Notes: a model not told the origin generated them from the letters alone. 64,000 nt of DNA from Gari tellinella (GCA_922989275.2 OV277870.1:42094356-42158355), one strand, 5' to 3'; shown: positions 22,639-33,606, counted from the first letter of the stretch. Program-made: numbers and translations.

Positions 22639-22662
22639 GTTGAAAGTAAAGCAGAATGTGCC

Positions 22663-22881
22663 TTAACCCATTACCCCATAAATACGACTTTTTACGTCTT
22701 TCATATTTTCCTCCACTAAAGAAAATACTTCCAATTTAAACATTCATTAATATGTATAATAAGAAATATTTTCTATATTTTAGCTGGTGGTAGCTTAAAG
22801 CAGGCTGAAAGTAAAGCAGAATGTGCCTTAAGTGGTAACCTATATTTGATATTTGAAACAGGCTATGGGGTAATGGGTTAA
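22663..22881 (+). mobile_element. TTAA-A element lacking one hairpin arm
   Basis: 219 bp. Intact TTAA borders, but the hairpin stops at its centre (gcagaatgtgccttaagtgg), so the second arm has been deleted. It inserted in the centre TTAA of the host hairpin. Confidence 0.85.
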
Positions 22882-23044
22882 GGTGCATTCTGCTTTACTT
22901 TCAACCAGCTTTAACCTGAACTCCTTGGATATAGAAAATATTGCATACGGTACATATTCTTGACTTCTTAAAATTGAACTTATTTAATCAGTGGACAAAT
23001 AGATTGAAGACGTAAAAAGGCCTAATTATGGGGGATTGGGTTAA

Positions 23045-23345
23045 AGCAGGTTGAAAGTAAAGCCTAGCCTTAATACTATAGTAAACACTTGTAACTAGAC
23101 TAACTTCTGACATAACTCTGCAGTAAATTGAACCCTGTAGACTATGACATTGTGATCTGTATGAAATGCCATGCCCCAAATGTCAGCAATTGAACCAAAC
23201 TTATAACCAGGGCAGCTAATTAACATAATGTATTGTATGTATTTATGATCATTATGACCCGAGCAGTAATGCCAATTAACATGACAGAGTTAACAAGTCT
23301 ACCAAGCAGTGTCATAATGATTCATAATTAACCATTTGCTTCTCT
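23045..23345. other. hairpin-arm fragment, then plain spacer
   Basis: gcaggttgaaagtaaagcc follows the preceding element directly (to about 23065). Nothing else is recognised. Confidence 0.45.
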
Positions 23346-23636
23346 TTAACCCATTACTCCAGAAATATGCCTTTAAAAAAAACAAGTTTTTTTTCCTTTT
23401 ACATCTTTAATTTATTCTTCCACTGAAGAAAATAGTTCCACTTTAAACAATCATAAATATAAACCATAATAAGTATTTCCTATAATAGGTTTGTAAATTG
23501 TATCTTAAAGAAAACTGGAAGTAAAGCAGAAAGCTCCCTTCACTTGAATAAGGAGCATTCTCCTTTACTTTCAACCTGCTTTAAGTGGTAACCTGTTTTC
23601 AAAATTAGAAACAGGCATAATGCAGTAACGGGTTAT
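23346..23636 (+). mobile_element. TTAA-A element, divergent
   Basis: Left border intact, right border GGGTTAT. The hairpin centre resembles type D (gaaagctcccttcacttga). There is a poly-A/poly-T expansion near 23376-23398. Confidence 0.7.
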
Positions 23637-24088
23637 GGATTCTTTCAATGTTTTTAAAAGAGGAATGCATTTACTGTATGGCTTTGTTTGAAATACTCCA
23701 TCATCAATGTCTTGAAAATCTTTTTTGATACAATCAGTCAAGCTTGTTTCTTTCTAGGCTTCATTCAGTGCTGTACTACTCCTATTTAAAATGTCATTAC
23801 AACTTCTGTCACGGTTTCAGTTTTTGATTAGCCAGCTGATAAAATACCAATTATAAGAAAATTCGATAATTTTGTGGATATTTTCATTCACAGAATAAAC
23901 CTACAGTACTAGTCCCTGTTAAGTACTAACAATATGACTTGTCATTCATAGGTCTTTTGAAAGCTTAACACTTTCCTGAAGGAGACCTCTGTCCTCTGAT
24001 AAGGGCTTGCACTTTTTATCAAACTTCTCTGAAATTAGGAATAATTTTACCCAAATCAGTGACTATTGTCTACCTTGACCTCATCTGT
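23637..24088. other. no feature recognised
   Basis: AT-rich spacer up to the tandem repeat. Confidence 0.45.
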
Positions 24089-24290
24089 TGCCATGGCAAC
24101 AGTTCATATGGTATGTGCAGTCTGATCATGAAATATCACTGTTGCCATGACAACAGTTCCTATGGCATACAGTCTGATCATGAAATATCACTGTTGCTAT
24201 GACAACAGTTCCTATGGTATGCAGTCTGATCATGAACTATCACTGTTGCCATGACAACAGTTCCTATGGTATGCAGTCTGATCATGTTAT
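24089..24290. repeat. tandem repeat, about 57-bp unit, 3.5 copies
   Basis: Units of cactgttgccatgacaacag + ttcctatggtatgcagtc + tgatcatgaa. Each unit contains the palindrome tgttgccatggcaaca in intact or near-intact form. Confidence 0.85.
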
Positions 24291-24443
24291 GTCATGAGAA
24301 CAAAGGCAGTTTACGCAAACAATGATGATCGTTGGGTAATTCTTATCCAATATCAAAAGCTGTGCTGGATTTGTGATTCACAAACCAATCAATAGGAACA
24401 GGGAAAATACCAACACCCATGAGGAGCTTAGGCTTTTCAAGCA

Positions 24444-24688
24444 TCTTTACCCCATACCCTGTTTCTAGTTTTAAAGACAGGTGACCACTTAAAGCAGGTT
24501 GAAAGTAAAGCAGAATGCACCTTCAGGTGCATTCTGCTTTACTTTCAGCCTGCTTTAAGCTACCATCTGTAAGAATGTAGGAAATATTTCTTATGATACA
24601 TATTCATGATTGTGTAAATTGGAATTTTTACTTCATTGGAGGAATAAATTAAAGGTGTAAAAAGGCGTTTTATGGGGTAATGGGTTAA
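24444..24688 (-). mobile_element. TTAA-A element, left border lost
   Basis: Starts within the terminal repeat (tttaccccataccctgttt). The right border ggggtaatgggttaa is intact. The hairpin centre is GCACCTTCAGGTGC, again changed in both arms. Confidence 0.8.
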
Positions 24689-24723
24689 GTAATCCCATTT
24701 TTCATCAAACAGTGCCTCTACCA

Positions 24724-25012
24724 TTAGCCTTTACCTCATAATCTATTTCTACTTTTTAAGACAGGTGACTATTGAAGGAAGATTGAAAGTAATGCAGAAT
24801 CTGTTAATGGAACTTAATGCACATTTTGCTTTATTTTCAGCTTGCTTTTTAAGCTTTTATCTGCTAGGATATAGAAATATTTTTTATGGTGCATATTAAT
24901 GACTAGATTTTAATAGTGGAACTATCTCCTTCAGTTGAGGAATTAATCAAATACGTAAAATTAGGGCTATCTATGGAGAAAATGGTGGAAGGTGGTGGGG
25001 GGGGGGGGGGGG
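24724..25012 (-). mobile_element. degenerate TTAA-A element ending in a G16 run
   Basis: Decayed throughout (ctttacctcataatctattt; ctatggagaaaatggtgg). A run of 16 G at 24997-25012 follows at its right border. Confidence 0.6.
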
Positions 25013-26083
25013 TGTAGTGGCTGTATGCCCTTTTCCCATTGATTCGTGGTTCCCCATCGATTCGTGGCTCGGGTATTTTTTCTAGAAGAGAAGCTCGTGC
25101 TGGACGAAAAAAAAAATCACGACGGAATACGTTTGTGTCCAATAAAAAGAAAGTATAAATTTAGCCAGAAAAAATGCAAAAGAAACGTGTAAGGCAGTCA
25201 TAATATAATCATTTTCCTAATTGTTATATAATATAAAAACTACAATATTTTACATGAAGATATATTACTTGCACATGGTTTTTTGGACTTTTTCCAGGTT
25301 TTAATATCAAGCAGACACCATGCCTTCCATTTTTGTTTTAACCTTTGTCAAGTAGACGTTTGTCACTGACGTCATAAAAAATGGAGGGCTACAGGCTAGT
25401 ACAAAAGTATGTCAAAACATGTTCGATCTACAAAAAAATTCTGGATCCAATTAATGGAAAGATGATCCAATTAACACCTCATGTACAAGTTTTAAAATCG
25501 TTAATTGTGGTCAGTGTGATAAATTTAGTAATTTGGTGCATTTAGCATTTTGTACAGAAATTAGAGTTGTCAGACGACACTCTTCATGATTCCTGTGTAA
25601 ACAAATTGTAAATTGGCACTTCATTCAGTTATTTCTTTTACAGTTCTCGTTTTTAAAACATAAATTTGTTGATGATTTTCATTTCTGGTTGACCAATTTA
25701 TAAAAAGTCACACCTTTTACTTTATCAAAATGAAACTGCTGCAAAGTCGGCATTTTTCTAAAGCATATCTTTGGACAATACTGTACAAAAACTTCGCACA
25801 CTTGCCTCCGCTAATGACGTCACACTTCGACCAATCAGATTCCACGAATCAATGGGAAACTTCTGACACGGATCCCTTATAGTGATGTAAATATTGTTGT
25901 ATTTTACCGATAATTACTTCTAGTAAGCAAACTGTGGTTACGCAATGGTAAAAAGCAAACACTGATTGAAGTGCTGCTCCATTTATTATTTAAAATTTTG
26001 TTTGTCCATGCATACATTTCATAGCTAAATATGATTAGACCCAGGGCCACGAATCTCCGAGAAAACAGCATAAAGGTATGAGG
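25013..26083. other. no gene; inverted-repeat pair and CRE/CCAAT-like sites
   Basis: An inverted 17-mer (ttcccattgattcgtgg at about 25031 and its complement at about 25843) encloses about 800 bp. TGACGTCA occurs near 25367 and 25805, the latter followed by a CCAAT box (cgaccaatcag). There is no coding frame, so a promoter is possible but unsupported. Confidence 0.35.
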
Positions 26084-26469
26084 TACGGAATTATACAAGA
26101 CGGAATAGCAACTCAGCGATGTTGAATAGGCGAGCATCTGAGCTCTCGCGGCGGTTGAATTTTACGAGATTATGTGTCACGTGACATCATCTTCACTTTT
26201 TGCCTCGTTGTCCTCCATTTCTGGGGTGAAAATTTACAGACTCGAGTGGTTTTATTGACATTTTATAGGATTTAAACGACTTGGTCAAGTTGGTGGACAT
26301 TCCTATCATTTCACGGGAATATAAACCCGTGAACAATGCTTCGAAAACACACATTTATCATATTGACTATGATAGACATTCTCTTATCAAGTCTGGAGAG
26401 TCTCGTTTGCGCCGCACTAGATTTGCGATATAGCATGAGGTTTCAATTCCGTCAGTGTATTATTCTGTG
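26084..26469. mobile_element. E element (386 bp, 7-bp target duplication)
   Basis: Ends tACGGAATTATACA and tgtattattctgtg are imperfect inverted repeats. TATGAGG flanks both sides (26077-26083 and 26470-26476). The body contains gattatgtgtcacgtgacat and cgtgaacaatgcttcgaaaa. A second copy at 47902-48296 has its own different 7-bp duplication. I do not recognise the superfamily. Confidence 0.82.
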
Positions 26470-26499
26470 TATGAGGCATTGAGGGGGGTATCGATAGAC

Positions 26500-26583
26500 C
26501 GCCCGAATAACTCAGTCGGTAGAGGACCGGACTTCTTCTTCGGCTTGTGTTGAGGTGGTCGTGGGTTCGAGTCACATCTTGGT
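26500..26583 (+). repeat. tRNA-like sequence (SINE head or tRNA pseudogene)
   Basis: Contains an A-box-like stretch (aactcagtcggtagagg) and a B-box-like ggttcgagtca at a tRNA-like distance, but the acceptor ends do not pair well and there is extra sequence in the middle. So it is a SINE head or dead tRNA, not a working gene. Confidence 0.55.
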
Positions 26584-26690
26584 TGGACATTTTTCTCCAT
26601 TTCACTTTAGAAATTAGATACAGAAACTGAATGTCAAAGAGCTGCAATCACTGTTTCTCAAACTTTCTGTGTTTCATGTATACGAGATAA

Positions 26691-26883
26691 CAGGGCTCCA
26701 GATAAGGGGGAGTAAACTAAACAAATCCAACATTTTCTCACTTATTTCAGCACAAAATCCTATGGTATTACTACTCATTAGAATCGTCTCGAAGAGACAA
26801 TTCTAATGAGTAGTGACACCATAGGTTTTAATTCAGAGATATAGATTTTAGTTTTTTAAATACTCCCCTTATCTGGAGCTCTG
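26691..26883. mobile_element. CAGGG-T element
   Basis: Perfect left end cagggctccagataaggggg; the right end has one change (atctggagctctg). AGATAA flanks both sides. The inner palindrome is gaatcgtctcgaagagac. Confidence 0.82.
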
Positions 26884-27747
26884 AGATAATACAAACTCGC
26901 ATCTATCATATGCTGTATTTTCATTGTTCAGAAACTGTCAACTTGTTATATCTAGTTCATTGCTGAAAAACAATACATACACACGTTTTGACCTCTTAAC
27001 CTTTCACCCCAAAATGAAATATGGAAACAAACTGAAAGCATCATACGATTTTTCTGAGAACTGTAAAAATACGTTTGCCGCTCTAGATTCTGAGAAATTC
27101 TGAATAACATGAACGATGTTAGTCTGTTGACATACCTCTGCTTATCTGTGACAGAATATTTCCTTCTCATTCTTTAATTTTCGAAACAATATCATCAAAA
27201 TATATTCATCCTTCTTAATATTTTCTGGCCATCTAGTGAGTCGTGGAAGGGAAACAACTCTGCTAAACTTGTCATTCCCGAACTATGGGCTGGGTCGGTA
27301 TCATCGTCGTCCACTTGTTAAAACCTTTATCATGACGTAATATTGTCTGTAAAATTTGTGCGATCATATTTCTTTTTGAATTTTTTTTCAATAAAAAAAC
27401 CTACAAAACAGTTGTCAAAGAGTTTGAATCCAGAGGCTAAATTGCTTAGCAGACGTGGAAATGCTTCCTTGGACATCGGATAATAATTATAATATTTTTT
27501 AGCTCTAGATATCGTTAAAAAATAATAAGTCTTTTAAACTATAACATTTTCTTCTGTCTTACTTTTACCTTTTCTTAACTAATTGGCACAGACGCGCAGC
27601 TGCACGTAATACTCATATGAGAGTGTTGCAGTATGAACAGATAGATATCCCACCCTGCTTTTTTCTTTCAATCTGCTTTCAGCTGCTCCAGGGATAATAT
27701 ATAAACAGGTCCCTGGCTGCTCTTACCTACTCCTCACACGCGTACCA
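26884..27747. other. no feature recognised
   Basis: No coding frame with known motifs and no paired terminal repeats. A short C-type hairpin-arm remnant may lie near 27655-27685. Confidence 0.4.
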
Positions 27748-28002
27748 CAGGGCTGCCATAAGTTGACATGAAACATCCTAAGATTTCCAAATTTGCATTT
27801 TTCAAGTGCGATTTTACGAAACGTACCTTTATCCCATAGCCTTTTTCTTGTTTTGTTGACATGCGACTACTAAAAGCAGGCTGTAAATAAAGCAGAATGC
27901 GCCTAGCCTTAGGGCGCATTCTGCTTTACTTACAGCCTGCTTTAAGCTACCATGAACTGGGGGGGGGGGGGGGGGGGGGGATCCGGAGAAATGGCAGCCC
28001 TG
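27748..28002. mobile_element. CAGGG-C element (hAT-like) with an A-derived core
   Basis: Ends CAGGGCTGCCATAA and ATGGCAGCCCTG, with GTACCA on both sides. Inside, tttatcccatagcc... is family A subterminal sequence leading into the AGCAGG hairpin (about 27873-27945). A run of 22 G (27959-27980) replaces the usual aaaatccgaagatttagg stretch before the right end. Confidence 0.82.
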
Positions 28003-28186
28003 GTACCACTAAACAATATTCATCTATGCTGTATTATAAAGGTGGAACGCAGCTAAAAGCAAGACGAAAGTATGCTTAAAGCAGAAATATCCTATATTAC
28101 CAGTTCTGACTGTGAAAGAAAGGTTCAATGGGCCTAGTGTTCAATAAATTCATTTCATTATTTTGTTTTTAAGACACGTGGTTGCC

Positions 28187-28261
28187 TTAAAGCAATGTGA
28201 AAGTGAATCAGAAAGCTTCATTCTGAAGGAACTTTCTGGTTTCTCTCTCACCTTACTTTAA
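28187..28261. repeat. TTAAAGCAA hairpin (type D)
   Basis: ttaaagcaatgtgaaagtga pairs with tctctcaccttactttaa, around gaaagcttcattctgaag. Confidence 0.5.
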
Positions 28262-28354
28262 GTTTCCACCTGTCTTTATCATTTAGCATTTTTTAGTAGT
28301 CTCTATACTATAAAGAAGTTTTACATAAATGAGCTTTTATGGGAAGTGGTAAAT

Positions 28355-28483
28355 AGCTTAGCAGATGGTGGTCTAAAGCAGGTTGAAATAAAGCAGAATG
28401 CGCCTTACTTAAGGCGCATTCTGCTTTACTTTGAACCTGCTTTAAGTTGTTACCTGTCTTCAAAACTAGAAACAGCCTATGAG
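28355..28483 (+). mobile_element. TTAA-A core fragment
   Basis: Subterminal sequence and a near-perfect hairpin (centre gcgccttacttaaggcgc). Both TTAA borders are missing. Confidence 0.65.
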
Positions 28484-28947
28484 GAGTTGAAAGAGACGGA
28501 TATAGGAAGCAGTGTATCCAGTGTTGCAGTTAAAGGGAAGTAATGCATTTGGCTTTAATGTTCTTTATGGATGAGATATTGTTCCTCTTTAGTTGACGTT
28601 TGATTACTGCATGGTTATTTTGCCTCTACAGGTAGTCATGCCATATCTATTTTAAATTATTTTAAATAACAGTAATCTATCAGTATCGTGTTAATTCCTG
28701 TGATTTAAATGTTGTTTCTAGTCATACATGTGATAACTATGTTTTGTTTGTTTGCTTATTAAAAATTGATATATGTAGTCTATTAATTATAATTTTGTTT
28801 ATAATACTGCATCATGTGTTAATATGTCGGCCAATAGCTATTCATATTTAATGATTATGTTATCTGTTTGTAAACAGCCCGACTCTAAATAAAATTGTAC
28901 CTGTATTTGTATCTGCATGTGTCTTGATTCTCGTGTACATATTTTTG
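28484..28947. other. no feature recognised
   Basis: AT-rich spacer. Confidence 0.45.
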
Positions 28948-29073
28948 TTAAGCTCCTCACTGCCTTACCCCGAGTACAATAGTGATTTGCAAACAGTTTG
29001 GATCCTGAACAGACGCAACGTAATTTACGACCGTTATTGAAACTTGATGACGTCATAGTAGTAAAGGGGTTAA
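28948..29073. mobile_element. TTAA-M element, half hairpin
   Basis: Ends TTAAGCTCCTCACTGCC and gtagtaaaggggttaa match the TTAA-M copy at 38758. Only one arm of the CAAACAG hairpin remains (caaacagtttggatcctga). Confidence 0.55.
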
Positions 29074-29764
29074 ATTGTGATGTAACTTGCTCTGATGTTG
29101 ACCAGCATACCATTACAAGTCAACACCATTACCACTTGCACACGTGCATTCTCGCTTTTCAAGTGTACAATATAAGCCTTTGATACTTAAAATAACTCAA
29201 AATTGCAGTTTAGCATACCTTATTTAATTTGTATCTAGAATAATAGAATCAAGCAAGTTGGTCTGTCCTGTTTGTTGAGGACCATCACTAGGGTTCTAAA
29301 TAGTTTAATATAAAGAGATATTTTATTCAGTGCAAAAGCTGTCGGCTTATCAGTACAGTACACATTTATTACATACCTTGTATGTTTATGTTTATGTCGA
29401 TCAATGGTGTCATATCTACCCAGTTAAGTGCAAACATTTCTTCCAGATAAGCTTTTTACTAGGGTAGTAAGGCAGAGACCATTTCCCCCACTCCTTGTCG
29501 TTTGTTTATATAACGATTTAAAGATACAAAAACAATTGAGAGGCGATATGAAATAGAGATTAAACTGATAGGAAATCTAAGCCGTTTGTTCTCCGAAAAT
29601 CGGACAACCAGTAACTGAGATTTGCTGAAAACCGGGTAGATTTACCAGCCCCAAAAGGTTTATTACTTTCACTCATCAATCCTAACAAATTAACAATCCC
29701 AAACAAAGCGGTTTACCTAGCTCATCCTTAAACCCTCTCATTGTCAAGGCCGACAACACTGACA
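29074..29764. other. no feature recognised
   Basis: No coding frame or paired repeat found. Confidence 0.45.
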
Positions 29765-30031
29765 CAGGGCTGCCATTTCTCCGGATTTGTCCGAAATCTT
29801 CGGATTTTATCCTAGCAGATGGTAACTTAAAGCAGGTTGAAAGTAAAGCAGAATGCGCCTTAGGGCGCATTCTGCTTTACTTTCAGCATGCTTTAAGTGG
29901 CAATGTGTCTTCAAACTTCAAAAACACAATGTCGTAAAGGGTTAAAGGTACAATTCGTAAAGTTGCGCTTGCGGAAAAATAGAACATTTGGATATCTTAG
30001 GATTTTTCATGAACAAATTATGGCAGCCCTG
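29765..30031. mobile_element. CAGGG-C element with an A-derived core
   Basis: Ends cagggctgccatttctccgg and ttatggcagccctg. Flanks are CTGACA and CTGAAA (one mismatch). The core has the AGCAGG hairpin and, past it, the A-type border gtaaagggttaa, inside the hAT-like ends. Confidence 0.8.
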
Positions 30032-30041
30032 CTGAAAGCTG

Positions 30042-30138
30042 CAAACAGTTTGGGTCCTGATCATACGCCACATTACGCGTTACCCTCCATATAACGACTC
30101 CTTCCGAACAACGCACACACTATTTGTAGAGGGGGAGC
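30042..30138. mobile_element. TA-I element, truncated
   Basis: One CAAACAG hairpin arm, then the I-family right part (tccatataacgactccttcc ... tagagggggagc). It abuts the Penelope fragment. Confidence 0.55.
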
Positions 30139-30139
30139 C

Positions 30140-30747
30140 ATGTACTCTATTAGAAGTTTTACATTAAGAGACATTGTAAAAAAGCACTCAAAAGTTTTAC
30201 ACCAATCTGAGAGACTGAAAGAAATATTTCAGGAATTACCTATTGTAGCATTCAGGCGAGATAAAAATCTCTGTGACACACTGGTACATTCTAAGACTAA
30301 CCGCATTGTTAAACCTAGCACTGTGGTTTGTTCACAAGAATGTACTACTTGTAGTATTCTTGAAATGTCAAGTGTTAAAGACACATATGAACAATCAATT
30401 TTCAAGGTGTGTACTAATATAACTGTAGGGATAGAAATGTCGTGTATGCAATAAGATGCAATAAATGTAATAGGATGGTGTATGTAGGCGAGACTGAGAG
30501 AGAAATCAGAGAGAGAATGAAAGAGCATTTGAGTGATATAAGGCATGAGAGAGAGAAGCCAATTAATAGGCATTTTGGAGTCGTAGGACATAGTAGTGAT
30601 GATGTTAGATTTGTCATTTTGAAGAGGATGTTTAATGGAAGCAGAATTGAAAGACAGATCTATGAAACCGATTGGATTTGGAAGCTGAGAACGTACAGAC
30701 CATTTGGCTGTCATGTCAAGGAGGATAATGCGCTAATGCATGCATGA
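30140..30747 (+). pseudogene. Penelope-like retroelement C-terminus (GIY-YIG endonuclease), frameshifted
   Basis: First frame 30140-30454 carries the post-RT linker typical of Penelope elements (RLKEIFQELPIVAFRRDKNL). The second frame carries the GIY-YIG endonuclease core from about 30436 (YAIRCNKC, then MVYVGETEREIRERMKEHL, then NRHF and H further on). The frames differ by one step near 30430, within tataactgtaggg, so the copy is inactive. It is 5'-truncated with no reverse transcriptase. The downstream text gaaaaaggcccttagtggtc resembles the 3' sequence usual after Penelope ORFs. Confidence 0.85.
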
Positions 30748-30748
30748 C

Positions 30749-30800
30749 GCCATTGCACACATGACGTCATCATCATGACGTCATGATGACGTCATGACAA
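30749..30800. promoter_or_regulatory. three TGACGTCA palindromes in 33 bp
   Basis: Perfect 8-bp CRE-type palindromes at 30762-30769, 30776-30783 and 30787-30794, just after the Penelope stop codon. TGACGTCA is the consensus site for CREB/ATF bZIP factors; function here is inferred only. Confidence 0.55.
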
Positions 30801-30954
30801 CGGCAATAACAAACAAAGTTGTAAACATTATTCTCTTTGATTTTATGGCTGAATGCATGTAACAAAAATGTGACGTGTGTTTTGACGTGATTTTCTTTGA
30901 AAAAGGCCCTTAGTGGTCGAAATATTAGAAAAGAGCAGTATATATATTAATATA

Positions 30955-31065
30955 GTATTTTATCGTGCAATCGAACACTGGTAGGAGTTGAGATGCGTAG
31001 TAATTTAGCCACGAGGCATTTATGCATCTCAACGACTACCCGTGTTGCAAGATAAAACACTGGTA
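30955..31065. repeat. imperfect 110-bp inverted repeat
   Basis: attttatcgtgcaatcgaac ... gttgagatgc folds on gcatctcaac ... gtgttgcaagataaaacac, with a loop near 31000. It may be the tail of the Penelope element or a separate small element. Confidence 0.6.
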
Positions 31066-31241
31066 TTATTCTATTATTGCGATTCTAACACATAATTTAA
31101 CCTTGATTTTCACCGAAGCAACGGCGCTACATTTCTTGGCGTACGCATTTTCGAAGCCATATGATGTCACGTTAGAACGTTACTGCGTGTGAGTGCTTTA
31201 TTGAGAATTTAAACACAGATAGGCCTACGTCCCTTCTTTGT

Positions 31242-31400
31242 TTATATAGGGATGGGCGCGAAGTGTGTTAGAATGCACTGGGGCCAACGAAGTATCACGA
31301 CGACCCGTTTTGCACAGAAGTCCCGTATATGTTTCGCACCTACAAACCATGTAAACACACCCATTTGTGTACTATTTTTATACGCTGACATTCGCATTAG
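31242..31400 (-). repeat. dispersed repeat X, copy 1
   Basis: On minus it reads gtgcgaaacatatacgggac, matching 33434-33460 on plus, and the similarity extends through cgttggccccagtgcattct. Confidence 0.6.
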
Positions 31401-32197
31401 CCGCTTGTGTCCATTGACACATATCAATTGAATTATTTCTTTGCAAATTACAGTATAGGTTCGTGAATAAACTTTTTACATACCATTTCTTGTATTATTT
31501 ATGGAAAATAGTATGTATATCAAGCACAGACGTCAATTTGTCACTCTTAAATGAATATTACCGGCCGATTGTCGAAATAAACATTGGAATGATCCACTAT
31601 ATTTACAAATATTCGGGAACCCTATCACAGACAATAATGTATACAACTTTGAATCAATCACAGTACCCTAATATCAGTCCAACTACACCGAGAACTCAAA
31701 TGCCATATATGGACAGCATTATGTCTCATAAGTACATACAAACCCACTTTTAGATCAATAGACACATATGAACAAAAGTGCAAATGCCCAATAGTAAAAT
31801 TGACCATTGAGTCCCGGCGGCCACACGGTGGCCTTACGACAGCCGCAGAACCGCTCTAAGGCGTGTCGTTTTCTACGGCCATCGTAGAAATGAATTTTTT
31901 ATAACTCCATGTTATAATACTGCGGCGACCTCTACGGCATGTAAAGCTTTGGGATTTGCCGTGCGGCCGCCACACTGCATGCCGCCGTAGGATTTCTTCG
32001 GCCACCGCAAGAATCTTCCGATTTCACGTTTAGTTTAAACATGTTTATTGCATAATATATACATGCAGGGAATTAGGCTACAACTTTTCACAACATTATA
32101 TAATGCCCGCTGTCCGATTTAACTTTCTGCGACCGCCGTACGGCCGGCGTAGTGAAAGTGTGGGCGCACTTTTAGCGATGAGGTCATCCAGCCAAGC
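31401..32197. other. no gene; GC-rich block 31810-32165
   Basis: A GC- and CpG-rich patch with GCCGCC/GGCGGC motifs in both orientations at its two sides (cccggcggccacacggtggc; gaccgccgtacggccggcg). It may be an old inverted-repeat element. No frame resembles a protein. Confidence 0.35.
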
Positions 32198-32737
32198 GGT
32201 ACCAGTGTGACCATAAAGACTATACTACTACTACTACTACTACCAAGTGGTTTGTGGCGTTGATTTTGGTACCACTGACAGCTAAATTATCACCAAAAAG
32301 CCTCGATTCGGAATTTTAATCAAATGTTTTTTTTATTTTTGAGTCGATTTCAAGGAAACATAGCCTATGCTAAGGGTAATATTTGAGAATGATGTAAATT
32401 GATTTGTCACTTGATGGATACTTTTTGTATGGAAACGATGCAAGTGTCCAGAAAATGTTAACACACACAATGATACCACGGCAAGTTACTACAATTTATT
32501 GCCGACTAATTTGCCCCATTTTCTGGCAAAATGTATTCACTTGGAGACAAATCTATTGATACCACTGTAAAGAATCAAGTTCCCCGTATCATAGGCTATG
32601 TTTCGTTGAAATCGGCTAAAACAAATTTCTAACATTTGATTGAAGTTCCGAATGGAGGCCTTTTTGTTAACAATTTGACTGCCAGTGGTATTCACATATT
32701 ACGTCACAGACCACGTGGTATGGTCACACTTGGTACT
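32198..32737. mobile_element. inverted-repeat (foldback) element U
   Basis: Arms of about 190 bp: ggtaccagtgtgaccataaa at the left and tggtatggtcacacttggta at the right, with inner matching blocks such as aacatagcctatgctaaggg and its inverted partner. A CTA microsatellite lies at 32224-32243. No coding frame. Confidence 0.7.
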
Positions 32738-32788
32738 ATCCATTTATTTTCTCTTCGCTTTTTGATAATACGTGTAATATAACAGACA

Positions 32789-32922
32789 TTCACCCATTAC
32801 CCTAAAGCCTGTTTCTAGTTTTGAAGACGGATAGTCACTTATTAAAGCAAATTGAAAGTAAAGCAGAATGCGCATTAAGGTACTTTTACTTTGTTTGCTT
32901 TAGCTACCATCTGCTGGTATAT
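32789..32922 (-). mobile_element. TTAA-A fragment
   Basis: Terminal repeat (ttcacccattaccctaaagc) and a partly deleted hairpin. The right half is missing. Confidence 0.6.
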
Positions 32923-33267
32923 AAGTAATTATTAGATCATTGTTTCATAAATAGAATATATATAGGAAAAAACCTGTGCAGCTTTTCATACACTTTTCTT
33001 AACACTTTCTCAGAGTAATTGCTTATATATGAAGGTGTTCGTGTAGTTTGGAATGTTGGCTGTTTCTGTTTTACAAAATTATAGCCCTTTGAGTATTTTT
33101 CCTATGAAGAACATGCTGCAAACTTTCACAGATTAATTAATTACATAGACGAAGGTGATCATGAGGTTTCAATTCGGGATGCAACATTTTTTATAGAAGT
33201 TATGTCGCTTTGAATGAAACATTTTACATCATAGGATAAATGACTATGTTATTTTGCAAGTAATACA

Positions 33268-33606
33268 ATGAATAATAAGATATTTGTACGTAGATTGCTC
33301 GAGAAATCATTCTACTTACCATCGGACCTATTTGATAATATGTTCCGGCTAAGAATAGGCGAAATTGAGAGACAATCAAGGACATTCGTGTTTTACTTTC
33401 GTTTTGGGTACACAAAATATACACTTTATCGGTGCGGAACATATACGGGACTTCTGTGCGAAACGACCCTCGTGATACTCCGTTGGTCCCCAGTGGAATG
33501 TGCATTTGAAGTTTCAGGGCGTAGCGATTTATCACATTATATGTTCTTCCGTACAACTCCACTTTATCAGTGCATAAACAGTTTTATACAGATAACAAAG
33601 GAGTAA
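33268..33606 (+). repeat. dispersed repeat X, copy 2 (112-codon open frame)
   Basis: An open frame exists here on both strands. The part 33381-33500 is an inverted relative of 31242-31400, and the two copies do not keep a common reading frame throughout. I treat the frame as repeat sequence, not as a gene. Confidence 0.5.

Larger units (their letters stand above)
21640..23044 (-). mobile_element. TTAA-A element with foldback and A insertions
   Basis: Host blocks: 21640-21681, 22639-22666 and 22878-23044 (ending gggggattgggttaa). A short deletion has joined gacag to gttgaaag. Inside lie a 957-bp foldback element and, in the hairpin centre, another A element. Confidence 0.82.

Noticed and set aside
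30229..30714. 161-codon minus-strand frame
   Set aside because: It is antisense to the Penelope GIY-YIG region, whose motifs are clear on plus.
30955..31065. Hammerhead ribozyme expected in Penelope terminal repeats
   Set aside because: The inverted repeat lacks the CTGATGA and GAAA core motifs.
33224..33606. Overlapping 112-codon frames on both strands as a gene pair
   Set aside because: The sequence is a dispersed repeat whose other copy does not keep the frame.
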